This document shows, piece after piece, positions 23,631 to 34,670 of a DNA stretch of 64,000 nt (position 1 is its first letter; every line of letters begins with the position of its first letter). The notes under the pieces were generated by a model. The model was not told the origin of the DNA. It ran no database searches and was given only the letters and a program-made list of their open reading frames with translations. This DNA comes from Alisma plantago-aquatica (taxonomy: Eukaryota > Streptophyta > Magnoliopsida > Alismatales > Alismataceae). The DNA lies in the NCBI GenBank assembly GCA_963693085.1, contig OY856409.1, positions 666,615,591 through 666,679,590 on the forward strand, read 5' to 3'. A program made the translations under genes and the position numbers.

Positions 23631-25059
23631 GAGTTAAGCTTATGGGATGCTCACGTCAGTCACGCCCGGTTTCACGCGCGGGTAAAACCGACCTCCCCTC
23701 AAAACAGTCTCCAAAATCGCACCACGTGGTAGATGATGATTGGTCAGTTTTTTTTGAAATTATACAATAAGCAAATAAATTTATTTCGCTTATAATTTTT
23801 AAACCGTACAATTTTTTCAATAAAATAAAAACTTTTAATTTCCTTACGAAAAATACAATCTAACAAACCTAATATTGACATATTTTTAAAAAAAAAAGAC
23901 AAAAATGATATATATATGTTAATTGACAACCAACTATGACGCCCATAAATGATTATTGACATCTAAAAATGGTTAGTTGACGTCTAAAATGGTTCATTGA
24001 TACCCAGAAGTATAAAGATGACACTCAAATAAGGTATCGACAACTAAAACAACTATTTAATCATTTTTGGGCGCTATTTTATCATTTTTGGATGCTATGG
24101 CGCCCATAAATGGCTATTGACACCCAAAAATGGTTAATTGACGCTCAAAATGGTGCATTGTACACCCAAAAGTATAAAGATCACGCCCAAATAAGGTAAT
24201 TGACACCCAAAATAGTTCATTGACACACACAAGTTTAAAATGACGCCCAAATAAATTATGTTTAGATGTTATGACGCCCATAAAAGGTTATTGACACCCA
24301 AAAAGAGGTTAATTGACGCCCAAAATAGTTCATTGACACCTAAATATATAAAGATGACACCTAAATATGGTAATTGACGCCCAAAATAGTTTATTGACAC
24401 CCAGAAGTTTAAAATGACACCTAAAATGGTTCATTGACACCTAGATTTATAACGACGTCCATAAATGGCTAATGACACTCAAAGATGGTCAATTGAGTTT
24501 AAAATGACGCCCAAATAAAGTATTTTAAGATGCTATGATGCCCATAAAAGGTTATTGACACCAAAAAATGATTTATTGACACCAAAAGTATAAAGATGAC
24601 ACTCAAATAAGGTAATTGACGTCCAAAATGGTTCATTGACACCTAAAAGTTTAAAATAGTGCCCAAAATGGTTCATTGACACCTAAAATTATAACGACGT
24701 CCATAAATGACTAATGACAGCCAAAGATTGTTAATTGATGCCCAAAATGGTCATTGGCACCCAGAATACCCTATTCATATCATTTTTATATTTTTTTGTT
24801 AAAAATATATCAATATTAGTCTTGTTGGATTACATTTTTCATAACAAATCCAATGGTTTTTATTTCGTTAAAGAATTCATCACGGTTCAAAAATTATAAA
24901 CAAAATAAATTTATTTATTCATTACACAACTCCTACAACCCATCCAATTAAAACCCGCCACGTCATCACCCGAAATCAACTCCCCCCTCCCCCCAAAAAT
25001 CACCCCCGACTGCGCGTGAGGTGCGCTTGACTGGAGTTGCGCGTGACCAACACATTTCC
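23631..25059. mobile_element. MULE-like or foldback TIR element with internal tandem repeats
   Basis: The ends form a long imperfect inverted repeat: about 23650-23885 pairs with about 24785-25045. The best-matched part reads AATAAATTTATT, TTATAATTTTT, ACCGT, AATAAAAAC and TAATATTGA in order on both arms; the outer part is GC-rich with CACGCGC and CGTGG in common. A 10-bp direct repeat flanks it. The interior (about 23900-24780) is a degenerate repeat of TTGACACCCAAAAATGGTT and TTGACGCCCAAA phrases. There is no transposase, so it is non-autonomous. Long TIRs and a 9-10-bp duplication fit Mutator-like elements; a foldback element is the alternative. Confidence 0.65.
23900..24780 (+). repeat. 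Degenerate tandem repeat (TTGACRCCCAAA type)
   Basis: Some thirty phrases of the form ATTGACACCCAAAA or ATTGACGCCCAAAA, alternating with ATGGTTCATTG, AGTATAAAGATGAC and CATAAATGGCTA, recur every 20-40 bp. The larger order (CATAAATGG, then GGTTAATTGACGC, then GGTTCATTGACAC, then AGTATAAAGATGAC) repeats about five times with a period near 150-200 bp. Confidence 0.8.
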
Positions 25060-25069
25060 GATAGTCAAA
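25060..25069 (+). repeat. Target-site duplication, right, of MULE-like element
   Basis: GATAGTCAAA, identical to 23621-23630. Confidence 0.65.
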
Positions 25070-25455
25070 CTTGATGATAGCTACCATGAGTCCTCGAGCA
25101 GGTTATGTGGGGTTAGGAGTGTCGGAGGAAAAAGGGGTATAAGTTAAACTTATAGGGCATATAATCAGCAGGTTGCAATAAACACGGTAAATCAATCGAG
25201 TTTAAGATAAGCTTAGTGATAGGCCGCTGGTCTAGAATCTAGATATGTTGCCAAGGAATGCACAGTCGACTGAAACATTGATCGTACCGCAGCGAAATTT
25301 GTGGCTACACAATCAACGTTCGGTACAATTAGGAACGGTATTGGTGTGAATATGATACGGTTTATGCTAAAAGCATAACCACGTCGTGGTGGATAAATCA
25401 AACACTGTAGTCACACTGTACACACTACTGTTTTTAGTATGACAAATGATTTCCG
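25070..25455. other. Intergenic sequence
   Basis: About 390 bp of spacer between two DNA elements. No gene or repeat recognised; a 62-codon minus-strand frame has no family resemblance. Confidence 0.5.
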
Positions 25456-27002
25456 CACTACAAAAATATCACGGCTAACTAACACTCGATTTTTTTAGAA
25501 TTTTTTTATACTATGCTACCATGTTTGAATATTTAAAAATATAATATTATTCTAAATCATGCTCCCCAATGATTAAGATTTTCAAAATTCTATACATATT
25601 TTTACAAACAATAGTCATTCACATAGAAACAAATTGATATAATACAATTATATTTATCTTTTTTTCAGGTATACAATTATATATATCTTTGTCAATCAAA
25701 TTACACAAATAATACTAAGTATTGAACAATATAATAAATTGATGAAAATAATGAACCGTCATTGTTAGTATTTATTATTCTAGCTGTGTTAATTTTCTAC
25801 AAAAGAAATTTTCTTTAACCATATAACACAACAAATACAATACAATGAAATATTATAATGTACAAATGTAGTAAGAGTAAATGTACACGGTAAATTAAAC
25901 ATGAATAAATTAACTAATTTGGTCTTGTTTATAAAGCAATTGATGTTTAAATAATAATTCTTACTTTTTTGGTCACGCTATTATTATAATGTCTTTATCC
26001 AATTACTTTATGGGATACAAACCTACAATATATTTAGTATGTGACAGTTAAAGATGAAGTGAAGGAGGAGAGATGAGGATGATTGCTAGACATAGTGAAC
26101 TTAGTATGTTTACGTTGTATGAGTAGAAAAGACAAGGATATCACATAAAATAGATATTTTCAATAATAAATAATCTACATATATCTTTTTATATGATACA
26201 TGATAGAAAATGTACTTTTATCTATGGCTCAGTATATGTCTCACTAAAATTTTATCCATGGTTTATTTTTAGTCTAGTTTTATATTTCTCCCTCTCAATA
26301 ATCTAAAGTTTTTTAACATGATACATATGTGTTCGTCCATAGTTCTAATTACGCTTTTCCTTGAATTTTTCATCCAAATTATTATAGATTTAAAGTCTCC
26401 TTTAAAATTTTCTCCATATTTTTATTCAAATTCTTTCTGTATATTGTTGTTTTCACTCCCACCTTTTCCTCAATGTTTCCCATCAAAATTTTCATTCCAC
26501 TAACGATATTCGATCATCAATTCTTTCTTTCACTTTTCTTCGTTCTGATTTGATGGGAGAAGATTGGTAGATAATGAATAAAAAGCTTTCGGTCTCACTT
26601 TCATTTTCTTCCCCTCCCTAAACTTTGTCTAACCAGTTATAAAAAAAATTATATTCGCCCCATCATTTTCCTCCTACCCTACCAACTTTTTCTCTTCTAA
26701 AGAACTTTATGTTATTGAGATTGACTTATAAGATTTTTCTATTGATATAATTTGGTTATTTAGTATTGATCACTCCATTTTTTCAAAACGCTCCAAGAAA
26801 ATACAAATTACATAGTAGCCAGAGTTTCTCGTACTACATCTTTGACCTATAGATTTAAGAAATGCATTTTTCATAGTTAACAATCTACATTTACGTAATC
26901 ATGATTCTTCTTATACAAATATAAACTCGTTTATTCATTTATATTAAAAATTAATTCATGTGATTTTAAATATTTAGATTGCCACACTCCTTTTTTGTAG
27001 TG
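25456..27002. mobile_element. Non-autonomous CACTA-type element (about 1.5 kb)
   Basis: The left end is CACTACAAAAATATCACGG and the right end is CTTTTTTGTAGTG, an 11-bp exact inverted repeat of CACTACAAAAA, the usual terminus of plant CACTA elements. The interior is AT-rich and has no transposase. The expected 3-bp target duplication is not evident (CCG on the left, TCC on the right), so the call rests on the TIRs alone. Confidence 0.5.
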
Positions 27003-27739
27003 TCCCTGAGATAATTTATCAAGACAAAGCTTCACAATGAAATAGATAACAAGTTTTTTTTCAAATCTTTTATTGTTGACTATAAAAGAGATATTGGATA
27101 AATATTTGAAATGATTTGACTACCAATTACTTCAAAGGTTTAATGAAATGAATGAGAATCTTAGAAATGTATAAATATATGTTAATTTTAAAAATATTTT
27201 GTTAGCTTTAAGTATATATGTTAATTTTATGCTTGGATTTTATTGTGTGTAGTTACTTTTTCTTTGTATGCCTATTTATTTGTAAATAGAAACAAAATTT
27301 AGATTTCTATAGAAGGCAACCCTTTGTAATGGTAAATTGATACTAATGGTACGACTAAAATTGTATTAGTTCTAACCTAAACAGAATTTAATTGTATATG
27401 ACATATTTTTGCCCCCCCCCAAAGAATCTTGTCAAGATCCGCCACTGAAAACAACAACATACATGTATTGCATAACAATATGAAACAATAAAATATTATT
27501 CATTACATAATATTAGCACCAACTTCTTAGTTCATTGTAACTAGCAAAGTTTTGATCAAAAGAATAATTTGACATACTCACCTTCACATGATATCTCTTA
27601 GAGTAGTTGATCAATATTTGTTTTTTATGCTTTTACTTCCTTCTAAAACATCAATTAAAATGTCGTTGCATGTCACTAGTCTCACTCCTCATATTTTCTA
27701 CTAAATATTTTTAGTTATAGTTGCAATGAGTTTTGTATG
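27003..27739. other. AT-rich spacer with a hAT-like terminal motif
   Basis: At 27411-27448, a C10 run is followed by AAAGAATCTTGTCAAGATCC and GCCACTG. On the minus strand this starts CAGTGGCGGATC, like the terminus of many plant hAT-type elements. I found no partner end, so only one edge can be suggested. Nothing else is seen. Confidence 0.35.
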
Positions 27740-27844
27740 TTTTTTTTTGGAAATGGTAATATATTACTTCAGAACAGAAAAAGGAAAAGTGTTAGCTCCA
27801 ATAGAAAGGAGCTACAAGCAGAAACCCAACCCTGTACACAAGGG

Positions 27845-30342
27845 TTACACTACAAAATCCCAGTAATGCCTAATCTGTGGGGTTAGGTTAGCACGTAAAG
27901 GAGGTTTGGCTGTAACAAGCCCAACAATCTCCTTCTGTAAACTATCAAAAAGATGTAAGTAATCCATGGTGGGTTTCCCATGAATTATGTTGTTCCTCTC
28001 CTGCCAAACCTTGTGGCAAAGCCCTGTCAGGAAAATACCACCAAAACGGGAAGCCGTCTTCTCTATGGTCCAAGTCACTGCCTCCTGAAGATGGAAAGGT
28101 GGGGAGTGGCCCCACCCGTTCTTGAGGCATAACTGTTCCCACATATAGCGGGAAACTTTACACTCAAAGAAAAGGTGGTTATGGGACTCCTCACCCTCTT
28201 TGCAAAGCGGGCACATGGTCTCCGTCTCCAACCCCCAACGAGCCATTTTGTCTCTAGTAGGTAGTTTCCCCAACATTGCTCTATAGGTTAGGGTACTCCA
28301 CTTGGGAGTGAAGCACCTACCCCAAAGAAGCGAATGCCAAGGGACAGGGTTGCCTACCATCATCTTCCAAGTGTGCATATGGGGATCCGCCAGGTTCCAG
28401 ATCCCATCACTATCTTGATTATACAAAAGTCTAACCTCGTCCCACCCCGTGTTCATATGTTTCCACACGTGGGAATCATACAAATTGTTGGCATTGGACC
28501 CCTGTAGCGTCCCATTGTATCTCTCTCTCATCCAAGAAGCCCAAATACCCAGGGGCTGCCTAAGGAATCGATCAATCCTTTTGAGATTGGCCTGTCTGTG
28601 GATCTCACCCATGTCTTGTATCCCTAGACCTCCGAGATGAAGTGGTTTGTCCACGGTATCCCAAGCAACACCATGACCCTTGCCACCCCATAAGAAAGAA
28701 GACGTCAGCCGTCTGATGCTCAACAACGTCGGAGTAGGAAGGTGGCACAGATCGCACCAGAACTGCACCATACTCTGAATGACTGACTTGATTAGTACGA
28801 GTCGGCCCTCTAAGGAAATCCGTAGGCCAGCCCAACTATCCATTTTGCCCCTGATCTTGTCAAGGCACATGTTGTAGTCTCTAGAGAACCCTCTTCCTCC
28901 CGAAAGGGGAACGCTAAGGTATTTGGTGGGAAAACATCCCCTCTTGATGCCAAAGCAACTTCTTAGCCTTCCTCTTCTCATATCACAAGATTTAGAGAGA
29001 AAAATCCTTGACTTCACATTGCTCATGTATAAACCAGTGAGCCTCCCAAAGTTCACCATAACCTTCTTGAACTCCACAAGTCTTTTAGCATGACCCGTGG
29101 AGAACAGGAGAATGTCGTCTGCAAAGATGAGGTGGGACAATACTTTAGTGCCTTTGATCTTGAACAGCTTGATCTTGTTGTGGTCCTCGTCATTCTTAAT
29201 CAGAGTCGTAAGGCTCTCCATGACTAAGGTAAAGAGGAGGGGAGAGAGGGGGTCACCCTGCCGTAGTCCATTCTTAGCTGTGAACATACCCACCGGGGCC
29301 CCATTTACAAGTATAGAGAAGGAGGTGGTTTGTACACACTGTTGCATCAAGGTGATCCATCTCTCGCAGATCCCCATGGATCTCATGATCTTCCATAGTG
29401 TGTCCCAGTTGACGAAATCATAAGCTTTGGTTATGTCGAGTTTAACACAGGCCTTCTTAGAGCTATTTTTAACTTTGAAATCAGTCAGAAACTCCAAGGC
29501 AAGCAGTGCGCAGTCTGAGATCCTTCTCCCTTTAATGAAGGCAGTTTGATTTTGTGAGATGATATCAGGAAGGCACATCTTGAGCCTATTCACTAAGATC
29601 TTAGCATAGATCTTATAAAACATCGAGCAACATGCAATCGGTCCAAAATCTTTCATATTGTTGGAAGGTATATTTTTGGGGATGAGTTTGATAAAGGCAT
29701 GATTAACCTCCCTCACCATTCTCCCCCCACCATAAACCATCTCACCGCTCTGCATATATCATCTTTGATTATTGGCCAACACGTCTGAAAGAACCTCCCG
29801 TTGAAGCCGTCGGGGCCAGGGGCCTTATTAGCCCCTATTGAGAAAGCCGCCTGCCTCACCTCTTCGTCTGTCACCTGTTTACAAAGGTTGAAGTTCATAG
29901 CCTCATTCACTCTCCTCGCAGGGAGAGGTATATTACATTGTTGCATAGCAGGTTGGTTATACAGATTTTGAAAGTAGTGTACAGCTTCAATACCCACCTG
30001 TTTCCTCCCCTCAACAATCGATCCATCATCTTTGACCAGGGAAAAAATATCATCTTTAAGGGCCCTCTTCTTCACCGTTGAGTGGTATATCTTTGTGTTC
30101 CGGTCACCATCTTTAAGCCATGCCATTCTACTTCTTTTCCAGTAGAAACTTTCCTCATCTTTCTTAAGATTGACAATCTTTTTCTCCATGTCTCTTTCCT
30201 TGTTTATCGCTTCAGGACATAGCGGATTACTACGAACCCGCATGACAGCCTTCTCATAATCAATCCTAGCAGCAGACAACAAGTTTTTGATATTGACTTT
30301 TTCCTTGGCCCAATTCCTCAGACAAAGCTTGATATTTTTCAA
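27845..30342 (-). pseudogene. LINE ORF2: reverse transcriptase and zf-RVT region
   Basis: Minus strand. 30342-29713 holds the linker and first RT part (WLKDGDRNTKIYHSTVKKR, NKAPGPDGFNGRFFQ). A frameshift at about 29715-29755 moves to a 636-codon frame ending at 27845. That frame has AFIKGRRISDCALLALEF, the RT motif GLRQGDPLSPLLFTLV (about residue 160), the catalytic FADDILLF (about residue 213) and a C-terminal zf-RVT region (CPLCKEG...HNHLFFEC). RT copies element RNA at the nicked target. No RNase H domain is seen after it. One frameshift and an upstream stop make it inactive as it stands. Confidence 0.9.
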
Positions 30343-31047
30343 CTTTTTACAGACAACATAAAGTGGGTTCCCATCTATATAGACATTCCAACCTTTGTCA
30401 ACGACCTATTTGAATCCAGGCCAAGTAGTCCACAGATTGAGAAATCTGAAAGGCTTGGGGGCGGAATCCTCATTTTTCAGATTGAGCTGCATCCAAGCGT
30501 GGTCACTGAAAGGATGTGAGCCAAGCTTGATGAATGAGTTGGGAAAGATATCCACCCAAGCTTCATTAACAAAACCTCTGTCCAGTTTGCAAGCGATTCG
30601 TTTGCGAATACCTTGCTTATTGGACCAAGTTACATGCCCACCAGTCATATTAAGTTCCGTGAGTGCGGAATCATCAATCACCAGGTTGAAGTTCTCCATA
30701 ACAGACTCATGCACTTGTTTCCCACCTTTTTTCTCACCAGCCATTCTCACAATGTTGAAATCCCCGATCACCAGCCAGGGGATCTGCTGCTGCGCTGCCT
30801 GTCTAATGCTCTCCCACAACGGAAGTCTGTCTCTTTCCAAATGTTCCCCATACACAGCAGATATAATACATGAGAAGCCACCTTTGTTAAAGCAACTTAC
30901 AGTGAAGCACTGCTCCGTTACTGCAATGGGATCCAAGCTCCAACAGGATGGGTTCCATCCAATATAGATCCTACCCAAATCAACGTGATTAAGGTTGGAC
31001 AAGTAATTCCATCCAACAGGGAAAAGGGTGCTCACCCTCTCCCTCAC
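30343..31047 (-). pseudogene. LINE ORF2: C-terminal part of endonuclease domain
   Basis: Minus strand, 213 codons of an APE-type endonuclease: IPWLVIGDFNIV, GGHVTWSNKQG, and the late catalytic motif HPFSDHAWMQL, then PFRFLNLW. This enzyme nicks genomic DNA to prime reverse transcription. The N-terminal 42 codons are at 42298-42418, separated by the copia insertion. A TAG at 30403-30405 ends the frame, but the RT part continues in the same frame, so this is a single nonsense change. Confidence 0.9.
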
Positions 31048-31052
31048 GTTCC
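31048..31052 (+). repeat. Target-site duplication of the copia element, left
   Basis: GTTCC directly precedes the left LTR and is repeated at 42293-42297. A 5-bp duplication is the usual copia integrase footprint. Confidence 0.95.
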
Positions 31053-31380
31053 TGTTGACCTAGAGGTTGTACATTACCTATATTTTGATAATGACTTAAC
31101 CATTCCATTCATATGTATCTAACATGTGCGTTAAAGATTGTTTGCAGACATTAGGTACATGAAAAGGATCACATATACAAGCCCTAGAATGGGCCAAGTG
31201 CAAGCCAAATTGACTACAAGTGTGCAATTTAGGATTTCCATGTAAATCACCTTAGAACATAAATGTAATCACTTGTAATGATGAATATGCTTGTAACTTA
31301 GAAGAGAAAAATGTTTGGGACATAATTCACCAAGTGTTAATCACTTTTATTGCAAATTAGAAAATCCATTTCAGGCACTT

Positions 31381-31610
31381 GGTCGGTCGAGTTTCCCACC
31401 CTGAAACTCGACCGATCATCCTGAGTCGATTTTCTGAAGATTACAATCGGTCGAGTTGTGCACTCACAGAACTCGACCGATTGGGTAGTAGGCCAATTCC
31501 AGTTGGAATGGTCAGTCGAGTTTCCTCAGGACAAACTCGACCGATCAATTCAACATCGGATTGCCTGCTACCTGATCGGTCGAGTTACACCCATTGATAC
31601 TCGACCGATT
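31381..31610. repeat. Four ATCGGTCGAGTT palindromes in left LTR
   Basis: Hairpins at 31381-31418, 31445-31482, 31509-31545 and 31573-31610. Each has arms ATCGGTCGAGTT and AACTCGACCGAT (small variations) around a 12-14-bp loop that differs in each unit. Units are spaced every 64 bp with unusual regularity. In unit 3 the left arm has a CpG-type change (CAGTCGAG for CGGTCGAG). Confidence 0.9.
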
Positions 31611-31746
31611 GCACTGTAAGGAGTTTGCAGAAAAAGTAATATGACCGTTGGTGAATTGTTTTGGGCAAAAATATAGCCGTTTTCTTGAAGGAAAAATGAC
31701 CACTTATGCACCCAAGTGTCCCACAACATAAATGGCCACCCTCAAC

Positions 31747-31754
31747 TATAAATA
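31747..31754 (+). promoter_or_regulatory. TATA box of copia left LTR
   Basis: TATAAATA, preceded by GCCACCCTCAAC and about 880 bp upstream of gag. It is also present in the right LTR near 41458. Likely the element's promoter, after which U3 ends. Confidence 0.6.
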
Positions 31755-32582
31755 GAACCCCTTGGACTTCATTCCAAGCTGCTCTTCCATTGCAAACTTG
31801 GTTCTAGCTTACTTGAGAGTGTTCCAAGCCCTTGAGCCCCTTTCTCTCTCTACCTTCAAGACAATTTCGTGAGTGAGTTAGGTCCTTGTGTATGAGAGAT
31901 ATCCTTTGTGCTATGTAAAGCTCTCCTTTCTTTCTTCCCACCTCCAAATCAAATAGAAGTTTCATTGAAGCTACTTCTCTGAGTGAAAGAGGAGTTGCTG
32001 ATGTTCTTCTCCGAGTGAAGGAGAAGATGCGTTGCTGATCTTCAAGAGTGAAGATTGATCGTTGCTCCAGCTCCCTTGGTGAAGGGAAAATGCGGGCAAG
32101 CTCTCCAAGTGAAGGAGAGGTGCAAGGCAAGCTCAAGCAAGATAGGTAATTCCGGCAAGGCTGAAGACAAAGGTGAGATTGGGTAAGTCCTTTGTAGAAG
32201 GATGAAGAATCTCACTTTGTGGGTAAGTCCTTGGATAGGTAGAAGATCTTAGCTTGTGTAATTAAGCCCTTGGTTGTGTGGTTTATGTTTCTTGTAATCT
32301 TATCGTGATATATAAGAGGACCAAGTTGCAAATCCTAGAGTCTAACCAACTCTAGGTAGTGGACTGACATCGCTCCTAAGTTTAGGACGTGGAACCACTC
32401 TAAACCACCTGTCCAAGTGCATGCTATTCATTATCTCTTATCCTTGCTTTGTATGCTAGAATTGGATATCAAATTGCTGCTTGCATTAGTTTTTGCACTC
32501 CAATTAAATTGGTGGTCTAATCGATTTTGTGAAGTGTGTGTAGCTCTATTCACCCCTCTCTAGAGCCCATCGATTCAACAAG

Positions 32583-32594
32583 TGGTATCGGAGT
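32583..32594 (+). other. Copia primer-binding site
   Basis: TGGTATCGGAGT lies 2 bp after the LTR. It matches the initiator-Met tRNA site TGGTATCAGAGC except at two positions. Confidence 0.8.
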
Positions 32595-32630
32595 AGGTCT
32601 TCTGGAAGCTACTTCAACAAGTAGGAGAAG

Positions 32631-34670
32631 ATGGGAGATTCAGCTCTTGGGTCACTCAACCTTGAAGGAAGCTTCTCCATGAGACCTCCGGTCTTCGACG
32701 GCACAAACTTCTTATATTGGAAGAGGAGAATGCAATTCTATCTCCAAGGGGTGAGTTTCGAAATGTGGAAGATTGTCCATATCAAATATGAAGATCCAAA
32801 AGGGGACATCACCACATGGACGGAAGCGGAGATGAAGCATGCTCAACTCAATGCCAAAGCCGTGAGCATCATCTACGCCACCCTTACACCATCGGAGTTC
32901 AACCGCATCTCTTCGTGGGACACGACGCATGAGATATGGCACACGTTGTGTGTCACCTATGAAGGGACCGAGCAAGTCAAGGAGGCCAAGTTCTACATGC
33001 TTGGTGGTCTTCTTGAGAACTTCAAGATGGGGAAGAATGAAAGAGTGGCGGATATGTACACAAGGCTAAATGTCATCTTGAACAACCTTGCAGCCCTTGG
33101 GAGTGTCATGGATAGATGTACAATCAATGCCAAAATCTTGAGATCTCTACCAAAGAGATGGGAGCCAAAGGTCACTTCTATTGAAGAAGTCTACAAGCTA
33201 AGCGAGTTATCAACCGAGGAGCTGGTTGGTAACCTTCAAGCTCATGAACCTAGGCTTGACAAGCAAGAGGAAGAGGAGAAAAAAGAAGAAAAAGAATCAA
33301 AGAAGATAAAGGATACAACCTTCAAAGCTCAAATTGAAGAAATGGCCCGACAACAACAACTTGCTATGAAGTCTCCCTGCCCTTCCTCAAGTGAAGATGA
33401 AGGTGTCAATGATCATGAAGCCAACTACTCAAAAGGGAAGCACTTCAAGAGCAAGCCCTCCTCCTCAACTCCTAGGTTCTACGAGTGTGGTAAAAAAGGC
33501 CACTACAAGAGTGACTGCCCAAAGGCCAAGAAGAGCCATCATAAGAGCAGCCACAAGAAGGACGACAAGTACAAAAGAGAAGCAAAGTACAAAAGAAAAG
33601 ACAAGAAGGAGAAAAGATCCAAAGATGCAGCTCATGCGGCATGGGAGTCTTCTTCTTCAAGCTCCTCAAGCTCCGAAGATGGAGAATGCCATCTTGCCCT
33701 CATGGCCTCAACTAGTGAAGATGTAATTGAGGTAAGTGAGGTAAGTAAGATTAGTGATGTTAATTTACTTGATCTATCTAAGGAAACTCTCATTGATATG
33801 CTTAATGAATGCCAATCATCTTTTGCTAAATGTAAATCTAAGAGGAAAAGATTAGGCAAAATAGTTGATGATCTTTATGCAAAAATTGACATTCTTGATG
33901 AAAATGAAAAATTGCATCTTGATAGCATAGAATCCTTGCAAGGGCAATTTCTTGACCTTGAACTTCAATACAATGGAGTAGAGGTTGAGAATGGTGTATA
34001 TCTTAAAAACATTGAAAATCTTAAGATAGAAAACCAAAATTTCCTAGATGAGCTTGACACTCTTAAAACTGAAAATGTAGAACTCAAGCTTATTGATGAT
34101 GCTAGGAGAAAAGAAGTCTATGCCTATCAAAGAGAAATAGTTGTGCTCAAATCTGAAAATGCAAAATTACTTGCTCAAATTAATGATTTATCTTCTAGAC
34201 CTGTTTTGCCTAGAAATGAAGTTGCTAGCTTAACTCTAGAAAAAGATTCTCTTCTTACTAAAGCCCTATGTCTTGAGGCCGACCTTTTTCATGCTAGAGA
34301 AGATCTTGAAAATCTTTCTACTAATGTTATAAATCTTAATGATGATAATGCTAAATTAAGATCTACTTTGCAAAGGTTTCTTTCGGGAAAGAAATCCCTA
34401 AATGATGTCCTAGAGCACTCTACCAAACAAGTTGGTACTAGTGGTTTAGGATATAATGGGACTGCTCCCAAAGGTAAGAAGAAGAAGGGTAAGAAGAAGA
34501 GTGTGGAACCTCCAATTTTCAATGGAGAGTCTTCCGGCTCTAAAAACCCTATGGTTTGTATTCATTGCAAATGTGATGACCATTATTCTACCTATTGTCC
34601 TTACAAGCCCAAGGGGACCAACCCAAAGATGAAATGGGTCCCCAAGCTAACCCCGAACCCCAAAGTTTGA
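32631..34670 (+). CDS. gag: Copia Gag polyprotein (679 aa)
   Basis: Forms the virus-like particle and binds RNA. ATG at 32631 lies 50 bp after the LTR. Residues 19-38 are PVFDGTNFLYWKRRMQFYLQ, the start of a DUF4219/UBN2-type gag, whose capsid region runs to about residue 210. A first zinc knuckle (residues about 283-297, FYECGKKGHYKSDCP) has Phe where the first Cys should be; a Lys/Arg-rich tract follows (300-340). Residues about 385-600 look like a coiled coil (repeated Leu/Glu/Asn/Lys heptads). A second knuckle near residue 643 (CIHCKCDDHYSTYCP) has all CCHC residues. The frame is open throughout, unlike pol. It ends at TGA 34668-34670, after which protease continues in the same frame, so pol would need stop readthrough, as proposed for SIRE elements. 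Confidence 0.9.
   Translation: MGDSALGSLNLEGSFSMRPPVFDGTNFLYWKRRMQFYLQGVSFEMWKIVHIKYEDPKGDITTWTEAEMKHAQLNAKAVSIIYATLTPSEFNRISSWDTTHEIWHTLCVTYEGTEQVKEAKFYMLGGLLENFKMGKNERVADMYTRLNVILNNLAALGSVMDRCTINAKILRSLPKRWEPKVTSIEEVYKLSELSTEELVGNLQAHEPRLDKQEEEEKKEEKESKKIKDTTFKAQIEEMARQQQLAMKSPCPSSSEDEGVNDHEANYSKGKHFKSKPSSSTPRFYECGKKGHYKSDCPKAKKSHHKSSHKKDDKYKREAKYKRKDKKEKRSKDAAHAAWESSSSSSSSSEDGECHLALMASTSEDVIEVSEVSKISDVNLLDLSKETLIDMLNECQSSFAKCKSKRKRLGKIVDDLYAKIDILDENEKLHLDSIESLQGQFLDLELQYNGVEVENGVYLKNIENLKIENQNFLDELDTLKTENVELKLIDDARRKEVYAYQREIVVLKSENAKLLAQINDLSSRPVLPRNEVASLTLEKDSLLTKALCLEADLFHAREDLENLSTNVINLNDDNAKLRSTLQRFLSGKKSLNDVLEHSTKQVGTSGLGYNGTAPKGKKKKGKKKSVEPPIFNGESSGSKNPMVCIHCKCDDHYSTYCPYKPKGTNPKMKWVPKLTPNPKV

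Larger units (their letters stand above)
27740..31052 (-). mobile_element. L1-type LINE, 3' segment (ORF2 and poly-A tail)
   Basis: A minus-strand non-LTR retrotransposon with a poly-A tail at 27740-27748 (T-run on the plus strand). The 5' segment continues at 42293-44215 beyond an inserted copia element; the two are adjacent across a 5-bp duplication (GTTCC at 31048-31052 and 42293-42297). The combined length is about 5.2 kb, close to a full-length plant L1. No clear LINE target duplication was found. Confidence 0.9.
31053..32580 (+). repeat. Copia left LTR
   Basis: Begins TGTTGACCTAGAGG and ends CCCATCGATTCAACA. It contains four hairpin-forming palindromes at 31381-31610 and a TATA box (TATAAATA) near 31747. 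Downstream of the TATA is a run of GGAGAAGAG / AGTGAAGGAGA phrases. Confidence 0.95.

Noticed and set aside
30395..30967. 190-codon plus-strand frame over the LINE endonuclease
   Set aside because: It is the antisense shadow of the clearly identified endonuclease domain.
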